Below, in pieces: positions 9,968 through 19,261 of a DNA stretch of 64,000 bases. Position numbers and translations under genes: made by a program. Origin of the DNA: Histomonas meleagridis (taxonomy: Eukaryota; Parabasalia; Tritrichomonadida; Dientamoebidae); assembly GCA_020186115.1 (NCBI GenBank), contig WSYJ01000149.1:558001-622000 (forward strand), in the 5' to 3' direction. Within the stretch, counting starts at the first letter, position 1, and every line of letters starts with the position of its first letter. The notes under the pieces are model-generated. The model did no database searches. It saw only the letters and a list, made by a program, of their open reading frames with translations, and had not been told where the DNA came from.

Positions 9968-12538
9968 ATGGCTGATGGAGAAAAAAACACTTTAGCAAAT
10001 GTTATTTTGAATGCACACCAACAATTTTCTGAGATAAAAAAATCACTACAAACTCCAGGAGTCGAATATTCAAATGTTTTATCGAAATTATCTGAAACAA
10101 CAAATAATTTAAAAGTTAAAACTGAATCAATTAGCATATCAAAAAACAATGAACCTTTGGTGGCTCCAAAGTTGTTAAGTCCTCGAAGCAAAACAAAAAT
10201 ACAGAAACCGATTAATACAAAGCCACGAGAATATCATCCTTTTAAAAGTACACATTCATCAAACCTCAGGAAAAGATATGCAGTTATAAACAAAATTACC
10301 ACAGAATCTGATAAAAGGTATCAACAATTATCAAATTTAAATAATGACTTGCCAATTGTTACTGGGCATATTGACCCAACAGATCAACAAAACACAATAG
10401 TGTCTCCTATGATCCATATGGATATACAAGGTGCTGCCATAGCTCGGAGAGAAAGACGACAAAAAAGAATTTTTACAGATTCTCAATTTAAACAACTCAC
10501 AGAAAAACGCAAATCTCTTCAAAGAGCTAGTAGTAACGCTTCTTCTATTTCCTCACAGAGTGCATTGAGCTACTCAACGAGTACAGATAGTATTTATGTT
10601 GGATCAAATGAATATAAAGCTCCAAGAATCTATGAAGAACTTCAAGATAAATATGCCCAACAAACTCTCCTTGTAATAAAAGGTAAGATCCCTCGAGAAA
10701 CGCCAGATTTCGAGTCATTTAAAAGAACAAATAATGAAATATGGAACCGTATTGAAACAGTTCTTAACCGAATTGAAGCTTACTGTGACAAATTTGGCAT
10801 TCAATTTGCGGAAGTTAATGGACGCAAACTTAGTGAAGCTGCACTTCTTAATGTTATCACAGATGACAATATATATGAATGTCTTAATGGAATTGACGAA
10901 CTTGTTGAACAAAAGAAATCATATGCTGCATATACAATTCAGAAATGTATAAGAAAATATTTAGAAAACATGGAAAGAAAAAAGAGAAAAGAAATTTTTA
11001 AAGCCGCTTTTACCATTCAAAATTTCTGGAGAAATTTAAACGTAAATAAACGGTTTCGAGCAGAGATTAGAAGCCGTTTAAGAACAGTTAGCAATCGAGC
11101 CGAACAACTTCAAAATCTTCTTCGTGGAAAATATAAAGAAATAGAAAAAGCTCCATATTTAATTGTTCATGTTATAACAGGGTTACAAGATCTGACAAGA
11201 TGCTTTGATTTAATGTTCAAAAATGTAACTCTTATTCTTTTGCTTCCTTCTTTACCATCTGAACATGTATGGGAAGAAATGCTTGATCTTTTCTCTCAGT
11301 CTGGAATTGATGACACAAATTCTAGAATTCATTTTGTTGTTCTTCGCCAAAATTCAAGTGTTTCCCAACAATTACTTCGTGACATGAAATCTATTCAACA
11401 AGTTCGTAAAATAATATGTGGTAGAGATGCATTTCTTATCCCCCATCAAGACTGGTCAATTGAATCTACAATTTCTGTTGATATCAATCTTCCTATTCTT
11501 GGGTGCATTGATCCCACCTCTTTTCAAAGACGATCAGTGATCAAATCCTTATTTAGAGAGGCTGGAATTGTTCCTCTTATTTCCACAAAAGAGCATCAAG
11601 ATTTGAGTGCTTTACTCGACGATACGCAAGATTTGATTGAAGATAATGATGATATCAAGGTTTGGATTATACGACTCAGTTATTCTACACCAAAAACCGG
11701 TGTTGCATGGTTTGATGCGAAAGATTTTCGTGATCTGAAAAAAATTCATTCTTCAATTTCATCAAATAATTTCATTTCACAGATTAAACAACTTGGTGCA
11801 ACCATTGAAGCTATTCCACCAAATATCCGAAGCTTTCCATCTGTTTCACTTCTACTTACAGGGAACGAAATTCGAGTAATTGGAACATTTGATCGAATTC
11901 ATCATTCACCATTTTCATTTTCATCAATTCTTATACCATCCATCTCTGTTGATGGAACTCATCTTATTGGTCTCTCCAGACAAGTTGGCTCAGTTCTTAT
12001 GCGGAAAGGTGTTTTAGGTTATGTCATCATTGATTTTCTTTCATATGTCGAAGAGAACGAAATTCGACTCATTGGCTATGACATTCGACTTAATTCGTAT
12101 CCTAACTCATTGTACACAGCATATTTTACGTTATGCGCAGGTTTTGATTCTCAACGAAACAAAATGTTATTGTTAAATAACATTAAAACAACAGAAAAAA
12201 CATTTAAACGATTCGCTATTGTTCAAAGCCAAATAAGTCATCCGGGGTTAGCGATGATGAGCATAAACGAAACGAAGCAATGTCTCTTTAACAAAGGATT
12301 CATGTTCGACTTGCTGAACAGAGTCGGATTTAGGATACAGTTCTTCGGTGCGCCGTACGAAGGAAAAGGGTTGGCAATATGCGCCGCAACGAGTGCGAAT
12401 GTCGCGTTGCAGAGGATGATAAAGATATATGAAGAGCTGTTGAAGATATTAGGGAAGAAGGCGGGCTGCGACGGGGAGAGTTCGATTGCAAAGGCACTTA
12501 TTGGATTAAGGAATTATAAGGAACGCGTTTTTATGTAA
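9968..12538 (+). CDS. IQ-motif protein resembling IQCH
   Basis: 856 residues from ATG 9968. The N-terminal 230 residues are Ser/Lys/Arg-rich and disordered. Around residues 315-365 are two IQ calmodulin-binding motifs (AYTIQKCIRKYLENMERKKRK and FTIQNFWRNLN). The C-terminal 450 residues have the order of features seen in animal IQ-domain protein H: a WIIRLSYSTPKTGVAWFD segment in the place of an ATP-grasp-like strand, GATIEAIPPNIRSFPSVSL, and VIIDFLSYVEENEIRLIGYDIRL. IQCH is a sperm-flagellum calmodulin-binding protein, so presence in a multi-flagellate protist is plausible. The assignment is by pattern only; IQ motifs are certain, IQCH orthology is likely. The last 100 codons are noticeably GC-richer than the middle of the gene. 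Confidence 0.7.
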   Translation: MADGEKNTLANVILNAHQQFSEIKKSLQTPGVEYSNVLSKLSETTNNLKVKTESISISKNNEPLVAPKLLSPRSKTKIQKPINTKPREYHPFKSTHSSNLRKRYAVINKITTESDKRYQQLSNLNNDLPIVTGHIDPTDQQNTIVSPMIHMDIQGAAIARRERRQKRIFTDSQFKQLTEKRKSLQRASSNASSISSQSALSYSTSTDSIYVGSNEYKAPRIYEELQDKYAQQTLLVIKGKIPRETPDFESFKRTNNEIWNRIETVLNRIEAYCDKFGIQFAEVNGRKLSEAALLNVITDDNIYECLNGIDELVEQKKSYAAYTIQKCIRKYLENMERKKRKEIFKAAFTIQNFWRNLNVNKRFRAEIRSRLRTVSNRAEQLQNLLRGKYKEIEKAPYLIVHVITGLQDLTRCFDLMFKNVTLILLLPSLPSEHVWEEMLDLFSQSGIDDTNSRIHFVVLRQNSSVSQQLLRDMKSIQQVRKIICGRDAFLIPHQDWSIESTISVDINLPILGCIDPTSFQRRSVIKSLFREAGIVPLISTKEHQDLSALLDDTQDLIEDNDDIKVWIIRLSYSTPKTGVAWFDAKDFRDLKKIHSSISSNNFISQIKQLGATIEAIPPNIRSFPSVSLLLTGNEIRVIGTFDRIHHSPFSFSSILIPSISVDGTHLIGLSRQVGSVLMRKGVLGYVIIDFLSYVEENEIRLIGYDIRLNSYPNSLYTAYFTLCAGFDSQRNKMLLLNNIKTTEKTFKRFAIVQSQISHPGLAMMSINETKQCLFNKGFMFDLLNRVGFRIQFFGAPYEGKGLAICAATSANVALQRMIKIYEELLKILGKKAGCDGESSIAKALIGLRNYKERVFM

Positions 12539-13786
12539 ATGTTTTGTCATTGTAAAACGTTCTATTGTGGGTGGTTATTCGCTAGAAAAATGTTTGTTAT
12601 TGTTGTTTCTGTAATGCGCAGATTTTTGATAAAAATTAAGATACGTAACGATGAAAATTAAATGGTCAGATAACATTCCAATACAGTTGATATATGCGAT
12701 TTACTTGCGTATTCTCAAACTTTCCAACAAATTGTCAACAGTGAATATTTCAACAACTAAGCAAGACAGAAAATGAAGAGAAAATCAAAAATAAAAAACT
12801 ATGAAAATACGAAATTAAAACAATTAAAAACTTCATTTCCACCATAAAAGTTAAGCCAAACAAGTACTGCATCATGATGATGTTGCTATAACAATAATCA
12901 CTAAATCAAGTGATTTCTTGAAATTTTGCATATGGAAGACAAAATAATTTAAGGATGAAGAAAGAAGATTCATTAAAGATGGGCCAAGCATCTTCAAGAA
13001 AAATAATTTTAGCAACTATGGAAGGAAGGAATGTTTTTTATAGCACATTGAATTTGCTTATCATTGTCAAACGGCAAATTGTGTTGAAATTGATCGTTTT
13101 GGTAATCATTAAAAAAACCGTTACGATGTGTAGTAGGCTTAACATACAATTCTCTTCCATGTTCGAATAATAATAGAAAGCATTCGGTAGAAGAAGCTCA
13201 AAACACTTTACTGGAACCCTTCTAAATTGTGTCTAAAATATTTACCAAGTTTCAAAAAGCATGCTATATAATTAGTTGGAAATTTTTCAAAAGTTATTAA
13301 ATGGTAATCCAAAACTCTTCTCGGTTGTGTCTTGTGTCAATTTAGCAAGAAATATTCCATTCCATCCTTCCTGATATCAGACGTCATCTTTGACAAATGA
13401 CATCTCGTTGACACTTTTTGGATTTTTTCAATTGAAAAAATTTGCAAATTTGCTGATCATGCACTCAATTATTGAGGGATTACTTAATATTTCAGAGATT
13501 TATGAGAAAAATAAACCGAAAGGGAACCGCAAGCCAACCGGCTTCACTCGTTCAAAAGTTTGTATATGTATTCAATGATTCAATGCATTCATGTGAAAAA
13601 GTCATTTTTTAGTTTTTGGCAACCCAACCGTTGGATTTGTGAGGGGTTATTAACTTTTTCATTGAAATGTATACATTAAAACTTATTACTTAATCAATAC
13701 AATCGTTTGTGGTAAACCATTGTTTTCAATACTTTGTAGCCTAGTTCCAATCCAACCAAATTGGCCAACTCCAAAGACACCAAAAA
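12539..13786. other. intergenic, 1.25 kb, no supported gene
   Basis: AT-rich. Two short ATG frames (12955-13170 and one around 13390-13578) have no recognisable features and poor composition. AACCGTTGG (about 13628-13636) and AAAACCGTTACG (about 13116-13127) resemble promoter boxes; the first lies 150 bp before the GT31-like start. Decayed coding sequence cannot be excluded. Confidence 0.4.
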
Positions 13787-14842
13787 ATGGAAATACAAGA
13801 AATACTAAGAAATAATATCCATATTATATCAGAATGTATAATGTTTGTTATCTTTTTAGTAGCAACATTAAGAAGTAACTCTGAAAACGGCGAAATCAAA
13901 TATTATGTTCCGACCGACACTTCTCCCAGGATATTATTTCTTATTATCACGATGCCAAATAGTACAATCCCCTTAAACATGTCTCGATTCTATGTCAATG
14001 ATTTAAATCAAAAATCTGGATACAAAGCGCTTTATCTTGATTGGAAGAAAACAAACAAAACGGAACAAGATAACAAAGATGATATTTTACATCTTGCTGT
14101 ACCAGAACGTTATCGAAACATAACATCGAATATCACCACAAATGGTTCATATAACAAAAAGAGCGTTGACATTTTCCGCAAAACATATTTTGGACTTTCA
14201 TATTTTTATTACGAGACAAATTATAGATGGCTTCATCGCACCACAGATGATACTGGCATTAACCTAAAGCGATTAGATTCATTTTATGATGCAATCGAAA
14301 AGAAATATGATCCATTAAAAGATGTAGTCATTAAAGGCTGCTGTATTCGTCACATTGATTATCTCGGGTTCCTTCAAGGCGGCGCTGGATATTTCTATTC
14401 GCGAAGAGCTGTCGAATTAATGCTTCCAATGTATGAAGAAATTATATTCAACTGTAAAAGAGCAGAAGATGTTTGTCATGATGAATTCATATTTAGATTG
14501 AATCTTTCAATGAAGAATGCTACTTCATACGCATTCTCCGGACATCCATTCCCAAAAAGCGACTTAGATAGAATCAAAAAAAATGATTTCAATGACTTAA
14601 AACAATGCCCAGAAGAACAGCACCCAACGAGACACGATCAATGCCCGATGTACCATTGCCCAATCAACAAACTCGTGTTCTTGCATCACCACGACGTAAG
14701 GAAAATACCAGGCGTAATAATGAGAAATAAGCAAATATTCGCAGTGGAAGACGAAACAATCCATTTCTATTATGCGGACTCAACGCATCCGGAGCTATGC
14801 AAAGCGAAAAATAAAACATATTCCGAAATTTGCAACGGATGA
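13787..14842 (+). CDS. Fringe/C1GalT-like glycosyltransferase (GT31 type)
   Basis: 351 residues. A hydrophobic segment near the N-terminus (residues about 18-28, CIMFVIFLVAT) suggests a type II Golgi/ER membrane protein with a lumenal catalytic domain. WLHRTTDDTGINLKRL carries the Asp pair in the DxD position. FLQGGAGYFYSRRAVELM is the core beta-1,3-galactosyltransferase/fringe block, and EDVCHDEF is the following acidic block (fringe family ED). Multiple N-glycosylation sequons occur near residues 110-140. It probably adds a hexose in beta-1,3 linkage to a glycan; donor and acceptor are unknown. Cysteines near the C-terminus (CPMYHCP) suggest disulfides. Confidence 0.8.
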   Translation: MEIQEILRNNIHIISECIMFVIFLVATLRSNSENGEIKYYVPTDTSPRILFLIITMPNSTIPLNMSRFYVNDLNQKSGYKALYLDWKKTNKTEQDNKDDILHLAVPERYRNITSNITTNGSYNKKSVDIFRKTYFGLSYFYYETNYRWLHRTTDDTGINLKRLDSFYDAIEKKYDPLKDVVIKGCCIRHIDYLGFLQGGAGYFYSRRAVELMLPMYEEIIFNCKRAEDVCHDEFIFRLNLSMKNATSYAFSGHPFPKSDLDRIKKNDFNDLKQCPEEQHPTRHDQCPMYHCPINKLVFLHHHDVRKIPGVIMRNKQIFAVEDETIHFYYADSTHPELCKAKNKTYSEICNG

Positions 14843-14892
14843 AGATAATTGCGTACACAATAATGTTAGTGATCGTTCATATCTGAAACTTA

Positions 14893-15486
14893 TTAAATGA
14901 TATATTTAGATACAAATTTTGGATCAATTGTTGTCATTGATGTGTGAAGCGGCGGATGCAAATTAGCGATTTCGAATTTATTCATTTCTGATTCTGCTTT
15001 ATTAAATAAACTTCGAACTATTGGAATTCGATCCATTTTAATACTAATGTTCATTAATAACTCCATAACTTTACGATTTTTAGGATCTTGTATGTACATT
15101 CTTTGTAATATATATAATGAAAATTGTAACGATTCACTTAATTCTGCTACAAGTATATAATCAACATTTAATGGTAATAATGAACGATGTGTTAATTGTA
15201 TTAAATCCATAAAAAACTAATTAACTTTCTCGTGTTCAAACAATATATGATTAACAATTGATGAGAAATGATCTTCATCTGATTGTGAAGCATTTTTCCA
15301 GCATGATAAAAACGCTATAGGAAATAATGAATGTCGAATTTTTGGTCGTGATATATATTCAGAACAAAGTCTAGACTTGATGAAAATGGCGAATTTTTTA
15401 CAACTAAATCAAACAAATTATTTAACCATATGTGTCTTTTATGGATATTGTATATCATTAAAAAATGATGTTGGTGGTTCATAAAT
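14893..15486 (-). pseudogene. Decayed fragment of a TOR-like PIK-related kinase (FAT domain)
   Basis: The minus-strand frame 15210-14893 is the end of a longer reading frame interrupted by TAG at 15219-15217; upstream codons in the same frame read SLFPIAFLSCWKNA. This resembles the TOR FAT-domain block LFNAAFVSCW. The part after the stop (SLLPLNVDYILVAELSESLQ, then a helix-rich region) aligns in order with the following TOR helices. Further upstream the sense passes to another frame (starting at ATG 15482 and readable to about 15320), so there is at least one frameshift and one nonsense codon. No kinase domain follows. It is best read as a truncated pseudogene, not a 105-residue gene. The TOR assignment is from remembered family character. 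Confidence 0.6.
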
Positions 15487-15710
15487 GTGGTGTTAAATCA
15501 AACCAAAGAACAATTTGTTTATAGTGAAATTTGCAGATAATTCACAAAAAGTCAACTAAAAGTTCGCAACATTTTTGTTTTTCATTTCAACATTACAGAT
15601 AGTCAAATAAATTTGGATTTTGTATTTTTAAGGCGAGTGGTGACTAAATTATCTTTCGCCATACTTAACGAACGTTTATTTTCAAATGTTTTCAATTCAC
15701 ATTTCATGTA
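15487..15710. promoter_or_regulatory. promoter region of the PMT-like gene
   Basis: Contains ACTTAACGAACGTTTATTTTC-like sequence at about 15663-15683, with the AACGTTTATT box about 30-45 bp before the ATG at 15711. The same box precedes several other genes in the window. Confidence 0.5.
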
Positions 15711-17159
15711 ATGATAGGAGAACAAAAAGTCAAAAAAAAGCTTCTCTTTTTTGGTTCTATATATGTTCCGAAGCCAACGTTTTCATTTTCTTTGAGCGAC
15801 ATTATCTTACTTCTAATTTTTATTTTTTTTGGTGTGTGCACCCGTACATTTAATTTATCCAAACCAAGTCAAACAACTTTTGACGAGATTTGGTTTGGGA
15901 ATTTCACAAATTATTATCTTACACGTAAATTATATTTTGATATTCATCCATATTTTGCTAAACTTCTTCTCTCATTTGTTGGCAAAATCAGTGGATATAA
16001 TGGGTCAATCAATTTTTATCAATCGTATGAAGGCTATCAAAATCTTCATTATTTTACACTTCGTTTAACAGTATCATCATTTTCATCATTTGTTCCATCT
16101 TTAGGATTTCTCACACTTCGTTTTTTTGGCTATTCCAAATTTGCGTCTTCTGTCACAGCTGTTTTTCTATGCCTTGAATCGATGCTTATTATTGAAGGGC
16201 GCTTTATTTTGACAGATGGCATTTTACATTTCTTCACAATGTTATCGATTTTTTCAGTTTCTTTGTTATCACAGAACCCAACTATACCACACATCATCTT
16301 TACAGCTGTTTCCACGTGTTTATCATTTTCGATCAAATACACATCATTAAGTCTTATTCCATTTATTTTACTACAACAACTTTTAGACATTACACAATGT
16401 AATCTTAAATCTATTTTCCAGCCAGATAATGATGAAAGGACCATCAAAAATGTTCTTTTCAATAAAAGGATTAAAGAATTTCTATTTCGACTTTTTTTGA
16501 TGTTAATAATTGTTTTTCCATTGTTTTTTCTTATATTTATTCTTCATATTATTATAACTAAATATCCAAACCCTGAAATACAACAAACATATCCAATAGA
16601 GATACAGAGAAGTTCTCTTTTTAATTCGAACCTTTCGATCATTTCGCGAATTTTCGAATATTTAAAAGTTTCTCATTTGATGAATATGAAACGGAAACAA
16701 AACGAAACAAATATAACATCGAAATGGTATCAATGGCCATTTATTCAAATGAAAAGTATTATTTATTGTCTCACTCCGAACTCTGTTGTTTTGTTACATG
16801 CGAATCCAATTACAATGTTTTCCGCTTTGTTCGCAATCGTAACTTTAGTTATTATATGTATTGGAGAATTGTTAAATAATAACCAAAGCATTTTAAAGGT
16901 GATAATTTGGCCTTTTGGTTATTTCGCAAGTTTATTGCCTTTTATGTTCGTAAAGCATTCGGTGTATGCTTATCATTACTTGATCCCTTATTTGTTCGCA
17001 GTGTTGTCTTTGGGCGTTGTGATCGATTTGGTGCTTGAAAAGTTTAAAACTGCAAAAAGTTGTTTCTCTACATTGTTGATTTCAATTTGTATAATATCAT
17101 ATTGTTACTTGGCTCCTCTATGTTATGGTTTAGAGGGTTTCGGATTGGATAGAATTTAA
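15711..17159 (+). CDS. Protein O-mannosyltransferase-like (GT39), short form without MIR domains
   Basis: 482 residues with about ten hydrophobic segments. The first lumenal loop carries FDEIWFGNF (D58 E59) and LYFDIHPYFAK (residues about 74-84), the catalytic loop signature of the dolichyl-phosphate-mannose:protein mannosyltransferase superfamily. The next conserved block is IIEGRFILTDGILHFF. Fungal and animal PMTs are about 750-900 residues with three MIR repeats in a large lumenal loop. Here the loop is about 60 residues, so the MIR part is absent, as far as sequence shows. It probably acts in the ER membrane, initiating O-mannosylation or a related transfer. The GT39 fold is secure; substrate specificity is inferred. 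Confidence 0.8.
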   Translation: MIGEQKVKKKLLFFGSIYVPKPTFSFSLSDIILLLIFIFFGVCTRTFNLSKPSQTTFDEIWFGNFTNYYLTRKLYFDIHPYFAKLLLSFVGKISGYNGSINFYQSYEGYQNLHYFTLRLTVSSFSSFVPSLGFLTLRFFGYSKFASSVTAVFLCLESMLIIEGRFILTDGILHFFTMLSIFSVSLLSQNPTIPHIIFTAVSTCLSFSIKYTSLSLIPFILLQQLLDITQCNLKSIFQPDNDERTIKNVLFNKRIKEFLFRLFLMLIIVFPLFFLIFILHIIITKYPNPEIQQTYPIEIQRSSLFNSNLSIISRIFEYLKVSHLMNMKRKQNETNITSKWYQWPFIQMKSIIYCLTPNSVVLLHANPITMFSALFAIVTLVIICIGELLNNNQSILKVIIWPFGYFASLLPFMFVKHSVYAYHYLIPYLFAVLSLGVVIDLVLEKFKTAKSCFSTLLISICIISYCYLAPLCYGLEGFGLDRI

Positions 17160-17259
17160 TTAAATGTTAAAATATTTTTTTTTTTCGTTTTTTTTGATGT
17201 TAAACAAGTTGAACGTTAAATTCTGAGAAACCGTTGTATCCAAACGTTCTTTCGAAGTA
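17160..17259 (+). promoter_or_regulatory. promoter of the Akt-like kinase gene
   Basis: 100-bp spacer with three boxes of the window-wide motif: GAACGTTAAAT (about 17211-17221), AAACCGTTG (about 17228-17236) and AAACGTTCTTTCG (about 17242-17254). The last lies within 10 bp of the ATG, implying a very short 5' leader. Confidence 0.5.
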
Positions 17260-18633
17260 ATGGAAGATGTTCCTGTTTATGCAAATGGCTCAATGAAGGG
17301 GTTTCTAGAATATCAAAATACCCTTAGAGTATGGGCTAGATGTTATGCAATTTTGAAGAAATCATCTTTATTTGTTTTTAAAAATGAAGATGAAAAATCA
17401 TTAATTTTTTCAGTGAATATTGATAGTTTATGTTCAATAACCCTTACTAAACCTAATAGCAAGCAATTCAGAATCAAACCACCTAATCAAAAATCTTATA
17501 TATTTCGAGCTGATACAAGTTCTCTAGCAGATGCATGGATTATGGCACTTAGGTCTTCATCTTACAGTAAGTCGCAAGTCAATATTGATTCATTTCGTTT
17601 AATCACAGTTATTGGTCATGGATATTATGGCAAAATCACATTAGCACAAAAACTAGATACAGAAGAACTTTATGCCATTAAGACAGTTCATAAGAAACGC
17701 CTTATAGATTTTGATCGCATTCATACGGCAATTTGTGAACGTAAAGTTCTCACTGAATGTCATCATCCTTTCATAATCTCTCTTTATTATGCTTTTCAGA
17801 CATCCTCCAAGTTTTATTTTTGTCTAGAGTTTGTACCAGGAGGTGAGCTTTTCAAGCATATGCAAGAATGTGGGACATTACCAATTCCTGAAGTCAAACT
17901 GTATATTGCGGAGATCTCGCTTGCGCTTGATTACCTCCACAGCCTCGGCGTGATTTATCGAGATCTAAAACCCGAAAACGTTCTCCTTGATGCGCAGGGG
18001 CACGTTAAGCTGACAGATTTTGGTTTATGCAAGAATTTGCTTGACCAAAGCATGACGAGTACATTTTGTGGTACTAATGAGTATTTAGCACCGGAAGTAA
18101 TATCACATTCTGAGTATTCTTTTGAGATTGATTTTTGGGCTCTAGGAATTTTAATGTATGAGATGCTTGTTGGTGATACACCATTTAATTCGCAAAATCG
18201 GAATTTAATGTTTAAGCGAATCTTAACAAGTGAGATTGAGTTTGATCCTGATTTTGATCCGAATGCACAATCACTAATCGAAGGATTGTTAGAAAAGGAT
18301 CCAAAGAAAAGAATCGGATTTAACGAAATAAAGAAACATAAATTCTTCGAAGGAATTGATTGGGATAAAGTATATAACAAGCAAACAAGACCATTATATG
18401 TGCCTCCTTTGAATGAAATGGGCGTATGTAGTAATGAATACGAAGGAGAAACGCCAATGGACTCTTTGGTGACGCCGATAAATAGTTCGTTGGTACATTT
18501 AAATGATTTCTCGTTCGCGAAAGATGATATATTGACTCCAATTTATACGGATGAGGCTAATGGTTTGGCTTCTTTGACAATTGATAACTATTTGGCAGAT
18601 TCGGAATCAGATGAGGCAAATACAAGAAATTAA
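17260..18633 (+). CDS. PH-domain AGC serine/threonine kinase, Akt/PKB-like
   Basis: 457 residues. A PH domain (about 8-101, with the closing Trp in DAWIMALRSS) precedes an AGC kinase domain (about 112-365): glycine loop GHGYYGKITLAQ, AIK lysine K141, YRDLKPEN (catalytic D235), DFG 253-255, and activation segment TSTFCGTNEYLAPE with T268 in the PDK1-site position. The substrate-side YRD and FCGT are typical of AGC kinases. The arrangement PH then kinase is that of Akt/PKB, which responds to phosphoinositides at membranes. The C-terminal tail (about 370-457) includes TRPLYVPPL and repeated TP sites, but no clear F-x-x-F-S/T-Y hydrophobic motif was found, so the usual TORC2-site regulation may differ. 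Confidence 0.9.
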   Translation: MEDVPVYANGSMKGFLEYQNTLRVWARCYAILKKSSLFVFKNEDEKSLIFSVNIDSLCSITLTKPNSKQFRIKPPNQKSYIFRADTSSLADAWIMALRSSSYSKSQVNIDSFRLITVIGHGYYGKITLAQKLDTEELYAIKTVHKKRLIDFDRIHTAICERKVLTECHHPFIISLYYAFQTSSKFYFCLEFVPGGELFKHMQECGTLPIPEVKLYIAEISLALDYLHSLGVIYRDLKPENVLLDAQGHVKLTDFGLCKNLLDQSMTSTFCGTNEYLAPEVISHSEYSFEIDFWALGILMYEMLVGDTPFNSQNRNLMFKRILTSEIEFDPDFDPNAQSLIEGLLEKDPKKRIGFNEIKKHKFFEGIDWDKVYNKQTRPLYVPPLNEMGVCSNEYEGETPMDSLVTPINSSLVHLNDFSFAKDDILTPIYTDEANGLASLTIDNYLADSESDEANTRN

Positions 18634-19261
18634 TTTTTGTAAATGTAATAAATGATTTGTTGATATGTTAAATGGTGTTTTTTTATTATTTATTATAAAT
18701 ACAAATTGCTTATGTATTTAAATTTTATTTTTATATATACAATAAATGGAAAGAAAGAGTGATTTTCCTAAGAATACTTATAAACCCATAAAAATTGAAA
18801 CAATGAATTTACTAAAAGGAATAGCATGAAGAAAATATTGCGTTAACAGTTCAACAAACAATGCAAGTATTCGACTTGAATATCCAAAATTTATTTATCT
18901 TTTAATTTAGATTATTTCGCATTTGATAACTAAATTAATCCAAAAAAAGAGAAAGAAATTTCCAAAAATTGTACTTAAATCATTGTATTTTTAAGCAAGA
19001 AACATTTTACTATAGAAGCGTATTATATAACAGAATTTGTTGATATATTAGTATTATTTCAATAATCTCTTCATATATTTCAGTAGAAGGATTTTATCAC
19101 ATTAAATTTTTTCTAGGTCTTACTTTCAGAAAATAAAAGAAATTTGGAAAAGTGAAAAAACAGAATAATTATGATAAAGAAGTGCATAAACTGAATGAAA
19201 TTATTCTTAATGCTAAACATTTAAACAAAAGCAACAAACCATTAATCACATTAACTTATTT
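18634..19261. other. intergenic, convergent 3' ends
   Basis: 630 bp of AT-rich sequence with TAAA-type strings. No open frame of note, RNA or repeat was recognised. Confidence 0.4.

Noticed and set aside
12955-13170. 71-codon frame in the 1.2-kb spacer
   Set aside because: No recognisable domain, low-complexity composition, no promoter box at its start.
14893-15210. 105-residue stand-alone gene
   Set aside because: The frame continues upstream through a stop into TOR-like sequence, so it is the tail of a pseudogene.
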